Assembly: GCF_002234615.1 (NCBI RefSeq) | Contig: NZ_NMQW01000049.1 | Span: 89,276 to 153,275, forward strand | Direction of reading: 5' to 3' | DNA length: 64,000 nt | From: Paenibacillus rigui | GTDB lineage: Bacteria > Bacillota > Bacilli > Paenibacillales > NBRC-103111 | Part shown: positions 57,608 to 64,000 of the stretch, piece by piece | How the letters are laid out: every line of letters begins with the position of its first letter | Numbering within the stretch: the stretch's first letter is position 1 | The notes under the pieces: model-generated | What the model saw: the letters and a program-made list of their open reading frames with translations, nothing else | Told to the model about the DNA's origin: nothing | Databases searched by the model: none | Position numbers and translations under genes: made by a program

Positions 57608-57638
57608 AGCTGTACCACCCAGGAAGGGTGACACAGCT
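57608..57638 (-). terminator. Terminator of tRNA-Ser
   Basis: On the minus strand AGCTGTGTCACCC...GGGTGGTACAGCT (interrupted stem) followed by TTTTTT. Confidence 0.78.
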
Positions 57639-57687
57639 CTATATATGTAGACGATTATGATTTTGAAGCAATGCCATAAAATAAATA

Positions 57688-57777
57688 TGGCGGAGAGGGT
57701 GGGATTCGAACCCACGGAGACCTCACGACCTCGGCGGTTTTCAAGACCGCTGCCTTAAACCACTCGACCACCTCTCC
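57688..57777 (-). tRNA. tRNA-Ser (anticodon TGA)
   Basis: 90 nt with encoded CCA and the long variable arm of serine tRNAs. Acceptor GGAGAGG/CCTCTCC, anticodon TGA at 57741-57743, T-arm GGTTCGAATCC. It lies 47 bases downstream of serS, which charges it. Confidence 0.95.
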
Positions 57778-57824
57778 GGGTGACAAATTGCATTGTATCA
57801 TATGTTAGATGCAATTATCAAGCG

Positions 57825-59105
57825 CTATTTTTTGGCGATCCGTTCGATATGATTCATATACGGACGAAGCACTTCAGGAATAATCACGCTTCCGTCTTCC
57901 TGCTGATAATTTTCAAGAATAGCCGCAACAGTACGCCCCAGAGCAAGGCCAGACCCATTCAGCGTATGGACGAATTCCGGCTTCGCTTTCGCATCTCTGC
58001 GGAAACGGATGTTGGCACGACGCGCCTGGAAATCCTCAAAATTACTGCACGATGAAATTTCACGGTACGATTGGCTGCTAGGAAGCCATACTTCCAAATC
58101 GTATGTTTTGGCCGATGAGAATCCAATATCCCCTGTACACAAGGATAATACACGGTATGGCAGCTTCAGCAATTGAAGTACCTTCTCCGCATCCGCGGTT
58201 AACTTCTCCAACTCATCGTAGGAAGACTCCGGTGTTGTCAGTTTCACGAGCTCAATTTTGTTGAATTGATGCTGGCGAATCAAGCCGCGGGTATCCCGAC
58301 CAGCAGAGCCGGCTTCAGAACGGAAGCATGCGCTAAACGCAACAAAGTACTTCGGCAGCTCCTCCACGGTCAAAATATCTTCACGATGGTAATTCGTTAC
58401 AGGCACCTCAGCGGTTGGAATCAGAAAATAGTCCGAATTCTGCAGCTTGAACACATCTTCCTCAAACTTCGGAAGCTGGCCTGTCCCTGTCAGACTGTCC
58501 CGGTTTACAATGTACGGAGGCAGCATCTCTTCATAACCATGCTGATCGCTGTGAAGATCCATCATGAAGCTGATCAAAGCACGCTCCAGTCGGGCGCCCA
58601 GCCCTTTGTAGAACACAAAGCGGGAGCCTGTAACTTTTGCAGCGGCTTCAAAATCAAGAATGCCAAGCTCCTGGCCTAAGTCCCAGTGGGCCTTCGGCTC
58701 AAAGGAGAAGGAAGCGGGATCGCCGATACGGCGAATTTCCACGTTGTCATCCTCCGACCTTCCGACAGGTACCGTATCGCTAGGTACGTTAGGGATAGAC
58801 ATAACAATGCTATCCAAATCGACTTCCAGCACACGGATCTCATCGTCCAACGCTTTAATGCGGTCACCGACGCCTTTCATTTCTTCAATGAGAGCATCGG
58901 CATCCTGCTTTGCTTTTTTCAATGCGGCTACTTCCTGAGAAACCACATTGCGTCGGTTTTTCAGCTGCTCCACCTCTTGAAGCAGCTCTCTGCGCTTCAG
59001 GTCAAGGCTCGAAAACCGGCTGATATCTTCAAGGCTTTTGCCGCGATTCGTCATCGCCTGCTCCACCTTGGCTAAATCATTTCGTAACAACTTCAGATCT
59101 AACAA
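57825..59105 (-). CDS. serS: Seryl-tRNA synthetase
   Basis: 426 residues, normal length. N-terminal coiled-coil tRNA-binding arm (about 30-100), motif 2 in [20 protein letters not shown], motif 3 in [22 protein letters not shown] start with AGGAGGGG upstream, only 11 bases after pdxT, so no T-box leader is present and it depends on transcription from pdxST. Confidence 0.97.
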   Translation of the reverse strand: MLDLKLLRNDLAKVEQAMTNRGKSLEDISRFSSLDLKRRELLQEVEQLKNRRNVVSQEVAALKKAKQDADALIEEMKGVGDRIKALDDEIRVLEVDLDSIVMSIPNVPSDTVPVGRSEDDNVEIRRIGDPASFSFEPKAHWDLGQELGILDFEAAAKVTGSRFVFYKGLGARLERALISFMMDLHSDQHGYEEMLPPYIVNRDSLTGTGQLPKFEEDVFKLQNSDYFLIPTAEVPVTNYHREDILTVEELPKYFVAFSACFRSEAGSAGRDTRGLIRQHQFNKIELVKLTTPESSYDELEKLTADAEKVLQLLKLPYRVLSLCTGDIGFSSAKTYDLEVWLPSSQSYREISSCSNFEDFQARRANIRFRRDAKAKPEFVHTLNGSGLALGRTVAAILENYQQEDGSVIIPEVLRPYMNHIERIAKK

Positions 59106-59116
59106 GTAGACCCCTC

Positions 59117-59689
59117 CTACCTCGTTTCACGTACCATGTCTAAAAAATATGCGTGCATCCGCTCATCATCGGTTAGTTCCGGATGAAACGAGGCGGCTAA
59201 CAGATGCCCTTGACGTGCAGCAACAATCTGGTCACGGTACGTAGATAACACCTCAACTCCATCGCCCACCGATTCAATTAACGGTGCACGTATAAATACC
59301 GCACGGACATCATCCGCAATTCCTTTGACGACCAGATCGGTCTCAAAGCTTTCCCGCTGCCGTCCGAAGGCATTACGGGCAACCTTGATGTCCATCAATT
59401 GAAGATGTGCCTCCGATTGACCGGCGATTTCCTTGGCTATGACGATAAGTCCCGCACACGTGCCAAAAATCGGCTTGCCTTTGGCCGAAAAAGACTGCAG
59501 CGCATCAATAAAATGATATGTACGCATCAGCTTCCCGATGGTCGTACTTTCGCCACCGGGAATGATGATGCCGTCAATTTCATCGAGCTGTTCCGTACGC
59601 TTTATGATGACCCCTTGGCCGCCGGCCTTTTCAATAAGTTTTATATGCTCGGCTACGGCGCCTTGGAGAGCTAATACTCCAATTTTCAT
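59117..59689 (-). CDS. pdxT: Pyridoxal 5'-phosphate synthase glutaminase subunit
   Basis: 190 residues. Class I glutaminase with the nucleophile cysteine in [11 protein letters not shown], oxyanion region [15 protein letters not shown], and the His-Glu pair in [13 protein letters not shown]. It releases ammonia for PdxS. It follows pdxS by 26 bases. Confidence 0.97.
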   Translation of the reverse strand: MKIGVLALQGAVAEHIKLIEKAGGQGVIIKRTEQLDEIDGIIIPGGESTTIGKLMRTYHFIDALQSFSAKGKPIFGTCAGLIVIAKEIAGQSEAHLQLMDIKVARNAFGRQRESFETDLVVKGIADDVRAVFIRAPLIESVGDGVEVLSTYRDQIVAARQGHLLAASFHPELTDDERMHAYFLDMVRETR

Positions 59690-59715
59690 CGTGAATCCAT
59701 CCTTTTACCGGACTA

Positions 59716-60597
59716 TTACCAGCCGCGTTCTTGCATGCGTTGCGTAGCATCCAGCTTGGAAATTTCGATCCCTTTCATTGGTGTACCCAGGTTTTTCGAG
59801 ATTTGAGCGAGATGAGCATAATCCGTATAATGCGTTGTTGCTTCGACAATCGCTTTAGCGAATTTCTCTGGGCTGTCGGATTTGAAAATACCCGATCCTA
59901 CGAAAACGCCATCCGAGCCCAAGTGCATCATCAAGGCAGCATCCGCTGGAGTCGCTACACCGCCTGCTGCAAAGTTAACAACCGGCAGCTTGCCTGTTTC
60001 ATGAACCTGAAGCAGCAGCTCGTAAGGAGCGCCAAGGTTTTTCGCTTCAGCCATCAGCTCGTCCTTAGCCATCGCTTGCACCTTTTTAATTTGACCGACC
60101 ATCATACGCATATGACGAACCGCTTCAACGATGTTACCAGTTCCCGGCTCACCTTTGGTACGGATCATGGAAGCACCTTCTCCGATCCGACGCAGCGCTT
60201 CACCCAGATCTCTTGCTCCACATACGAATGGAACCGTGAAGTCTCTTTTATTAATGTGGAACACTTCATCCGCAGGAGTCAGCACTTCACTCTCATCAAT
60301 GTAGTCGACACCCATGGATTCGAGGATTTTCGCCTCAATGAAATGACCGATCCGTGCTTTCGCCATAACCGGAATGGAGACGGCCTTCATTACTTCTTCC
60401 ATAATCGTTGGATCCGCCATACGGGCTACGCCGCCGGCTGCACGAATATCCGAAGGTACCCGTTCCAAAGCCATGACTGCCGATGCACCGGCTGCCTCAG
60501 CGATTCTTGCCTGCTCCGCATTCATGACGTCCATAATGACGCCACCTTTTTGCATTTCCGCCATACCCTTTTTAACGCGTGAAGTTCCCGTTTCCAT
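59716..60597 (-). CDS. pdxS: Pyridoxal 5'-phosphate synthase lyase subunit
   Basis: 293 residues, normal length and highly conserved ([53 protein letters not shown]). Builds PLP from ribose 5-phosphate, glyceraldehyde 3-phosphate and ammonia. The ATG has GGAGG upstream. Promoter at 60670-60698. Confidence 0.98.
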   Translation of the reverse strand: METGTSRVKKGMAEMQKGGVIMDVMNAEQARIAEAAGASAVMALERVPSDIRAAGGVARMADPTIMEEVMKAVSIPVMAKARIGHFIEAKILESMGVDYIDESEVLTPADEVFHINKRDFTVPFVCGARDLGEALRRIGEGASMIRTKGEPGTGNIVEAVRHMRMMVGQIKKVQAMAKDELMAEAKNLGAPYELLLQVHETGKLPVVNFAAGGVATPADAALMMHLGSDGVFVGSGIFKSDSPEKFAKAIVEATTHYTDYAHLAQISKNLGTPMKGIEISKLDATQRMQERGW

Positions 60598-60669
60598 CTT
60601 TCAATTCCTCCAAACCTATATCGATAAAATTTCGTAAATCCCTTGGTCAGCACAAACTACTAAACAATT

Positions 60670-60698
60670 ATTTTACAGGAATACCTTTAAATAAACAA
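60670..60698 (-). promoter_or_regulatory. Promoter of pdxST-serS
   Basis: Minus strand -35 TTGTTT, 17-bp spacer, -10 TAAAAT. A short AACCAAG/TGGTT hairpin just upstream (60698-60716) is probably the weak terminator of dacA. Confidence 0.6.
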
Positions 60699-60717
60699 CC
60701 AGTTTACTTGGTTTTTA

Positions 60718-62007
60718 TTACTTCTTCTTCCCTGAAATCGTATCGACGAAGAAATCCTTGATGGCCCGGAAAAACAACCGGAACCAGCTGCCTTTTTCCA
60801 CATCTTCATTGGCGATCAGATTCGCCGTTTTTTCCGTTCCCTGATAAGTTACTTTCACTGTACCTACTACTGCACCCTTAGCGATAGGAGCCACCAGCTT
60901 GCTCTCATCCGCAGGCTCTGCCGTAATGACGAATTGGTCCGGCGTAGCACCTTTTTTCGCTACAATCGAAAGTCCTGTTTGTGTCACAACTGGCACTTGC
61001 GTTTCTACGCCTTTTTTAATATTTACTGTTTTCAGTGAATCTATTTCAGCCTTCGCTGTCAGCACTTGCTTCATCTCAAAGTTATTGAATCCGTAATCAA
61101 GCACTTTTCTGGTTTCTTCAAAACGCTTTGGCTCTGTCTTCGTTCCCATTACAACACTTATCAGACGCATGCCATTTCGCTCAGCTGTGCCCGTAAAACA
61201 GTAACCTGCATCATCTGTAGATCCTGTTTTCAGACCGTCCAGCCCCGGGTATGCATATTTTTTAAAGTTAACATTATCCTTGTTCCCTTCTAACATCCAG
61301 TTCCAGTTGATCATCGGGGCTTTATCTTTTTCACGAAACTTCTTAGAAGGCTGCTTTGTAAAATCAAGTACTTCTTTATGGTCTTTAAGAATATTATAAG
61401 CAATTATTGCAGCGTCCTTAGCTGTCAGGAGCGTTTCTCCCTCGATTCCCTTAGGAGCATACTTGCCTAGATCGACACGAGATAGCCCAGTAGAACTAAT
61501 AAAATGAGCCTGGTTGGATAGACCCATTTCCTTGGCCTTTTCGTTCATCATCTTAGCAAAGTTCTCTTCAGAACCACCGGCAATAAATTCAGCTAACGCA
61601 ACTGAAGCATCATTTGCGGAATAAATAGACATAGCTCCAAATAAATCCTTAACAGTATACTGTTCTCCTACAGCTAGAAGATCACCCGAACCAATAACAT
61701 CAGCCGAATATTGACTAACTTGCACCATGTCTTCCCACTTAATTTTCCCGCTCTTTACAGCCTCCATCACCAAATATTCCGTCATCATTTTGGCCATACT
61801 GGCAGGTGGCAGCGCCGCATCTGCATTGTTTTCGTACAAAACTTGGCCCGTACTGGCCTCTATCAAAATGGCGGATTTCACATCCAGCTTCAAATCAACC
61901 GCTTCCGCCGCCTCCGCTTTATTCGGTTGGATCCATAATGCTGTACCTAATTGGACAATGATAGCTAACGTGACAATTACAGCTACACGCCTTACTGAAA
62001 GCAACAC
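60718..62007 (-). CDS. dacA: D-alanyl-D-alanine carboxypeptidase (PBP5 type)
   Basis: 429 residues. Signal peptide (about 1-33), active-site SxxK in PPASMAKMMTEYL, SxN in SIYSANDASVAL, KTG in DGLKTGSTDDAGY, then the PBP5 C-terminal domain and an amphipathic tail (WFRLFFRAIKDFFVDTI) that anchors it to the membrane. Trims the terminal D-Ala of peptidoglycan. GTG start with GGAG 8 bases upstream. Confidence 0.96.
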   Translation of the reverse strand: MLLSVRRVAVIVTLAIIVQLGTALWIQPNKAEAAEAVDLKLDVKSAILIEASTGQVLYENNADAALPPASMAKMMTEYLVMEAVKSGKIKWEDMVQVSQYSADVIGSGDLLAVGEQYTVKDLFGAMSIYSANDASVALAEFIAGGSEENFAKMMNEKAKEMGLSNQAHFISSTGLSRVDLGKYAPKGIEGETLLTAKDAAIIAYNILKDHKEVLDFTKQPSKKFREKDKAPMINWNWMLEGNKDNVNFKKYAYPGLDGLKTGSTDDAGYCFTGTAERNGMRLISVVMGTKTEPKRFEETRKVLDYGFNNFEMKQVLTAKAEIDSLKTVNIKKGVETQVPVVTQTGLSIVAKKGATPDQFVITAEPADESKLVAPIAKGAVVGTVKVTYQGTEKTANLIANEDVEKGSWFRLFFRAIKDFFVDTISGKKK

Positions 62008-62076
62008 GTTCCCACTCCTCGCTTATGATTTTTGCAAACACGTATGTCCTATTGTACCACAGCCTATCCCCCTGTT

Positions 62077-62121
62077 CAAAAAAAAGAACGGCCGCCCCAT
62101 AAGGCTCCGTCCCTCTTTTCT
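62077..62121 (-). terminator. Probable terminator of guaB
   Basis: On the minus strand an imperfect GC-rich stem around AGGGACGG...CGGCCGTTC followed by a run of eight T, between the guaB stop and the dacA start. Confidence 0.58.
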
Positions 62122-62139
62122 TCAAACATTTCTATAATA

Positions 62140-63621
<1,482 letters not shown>

Positions 63622-63642
63622 TTACCCGCAGATATTATTGCA

Positions 63643-63672
63643 ATATTATCAAAATGCCTTTTTTCATGTCAA
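63643..63672 (-). promoter_or_regulatory. Promoter of guaB
   Basis: Minus strand -35 TTGACA (complement of 63667-63672), 18-bp spacer, -10 TAATAT (63643-63648). No PurR box or riboswitch is apparent. The stretch 63673-63873 is AT-rich with nothing else recognised. Confidence 0.75.
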
Positions 63673-63873
63673 GCACATATTCCATTGGAGTCCCACATTC
63701 ATCCAATCCGACCCAATAGTATGACAAAAGAGCAAACAAACGCGACTTTCATCCTTATTTATTCAGTATTTCCCCTACGCTTTAAAAAAACTAACTTATT
63801 TTCAAACTAAACTTCAATCCAAGCATAACACCAAATTATTTTATATCACGAATAAACCAGTCATGGAAAAAAC

Positions 63874-63912
63874 AAAAAAGACCCTCTTGGTCTCAAACCA
63901 AAAGGATCTTTT
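63874..63912 (-). terminator. Terminator of the rRNA operon
   Basis: On the minus strand AAAAGATCC-TTTTGG-TTTGAGA-CCAAGA-GGGTCTTTT followed by TT, directly after the 5S gene. Confidence 0.82.
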
Positions 63913-63915
63913 TCG

Positions 63916-64000
63916 TGCTTGGCGACGTCCTACTCTCCCGGAACCCTGCGGTTCAAGTACCATCGGCGCTGGAGGGCTTAACGGTCGTGTTCGCGATGGA
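63916..64000 (-). rRNA. 5S ribosomal RNA, 3' part
   Basis: The complement contains the conserved 5S segments CGAACACGACCGTTAAGC, CCAGCGCCGATGGTAC and GAGAGTAGGACGTCGCCAAG. About 85 of roughly 117 nt are inside the window; the 5' part and the rest of the rRNA operon lie beyond the right end. Confidence 0.95.

Overview
The window comes from the chromosome of a spore-forming Firmicute of the Paenibacillaceae type, most likely Paenibacillus or a close relative. Four things point there: strong GGAGG ribosome binding sites with frequent GTG and TTG starts, a small acid-soluble spore protein (sspP), two YesM/YesN-type carbohydrate-sensing clusters, and a very large S-layer-anchored beta-helix protein. 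The right end (5S rRNA, guaB, dacA, pdxS, pdxT, serS, tRNA-Ser) is the block that lies next to an rRNA operon near the replication origin in bacilli. No CRISPR array, prophage or transposase gene is visible.

Layout. (1) 1-3.6 kb: translationally coupled operon of an ECF sigma factor, a membrane anti-sigma-like protein and an ABC exporter. (2) 3.6-6.4 kb: trxA, an IDEAL-type gene and a cysteine-rich Rrf2 regulator joined by a pair of matching 23-bp palindromes, then a VanY-type lipoprotein carboxypeptidase. (3) 6.4-21.0 kb, minus strand: uptake and degradation of a plant polysaccharide, probably glucuronoxylan (GH115, sugar ABC transporter, histidine kinase, AraC-type response regulator) plus the 1,878-residue SLH protein; a shared box before three promoters suggests one regulon. 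(4) 21.1-26.0 kb: an AT-richer island with a murB pseudogene, a lipoprotein, a serine hydrolase, a MITE-like element sitting in a terminator loop, and a divergent hydrolase/Rrf2 pair. (5) 26.0-27.9 kb: a MerR switch for a VOC protein and an EamA exporter. (6) 28.2-41.8 kb, minus strand: a second sugar cluster (GH38, GH2, ABC transporter, histidine kinase, response regulator). (7) 42-47 kb: single genes, including queF. (8) 47-52.1 kb: a short purine operon, purM-purN-AICAR formyltransferase-IMP cyclohydrolase-purD, in which the usual bifunctional PurH is replaced by two separate proteins and a second copy of the MITE-like element lies between them. (9) 52.1-55.1 kb: a 284-bp array of back-to-back inverted repeats abutting a truncated membrane gene, then a triplicated membrane protein, an anti-sigma factor and an ECF sigma factor. 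(10) 55.4-64 kb: tRNA-Arg, map, small genes including sspP, tRNA-Ser, serS, pdxT, pdxS, dacA, guaB and the 3' part of a 5S rRNA gene.

The least expected items are the foldback element with target duplications, one copy of which exactly occupies a terminator loop; the split purH in a purine operon that begins at purM; the hairpin array beside the truncated gene; and the inferred operator sets of the two sugar clusters, the Rrf2 regulators and the MerR regulator. Functions are read from sequence motifs only; no database search was run.
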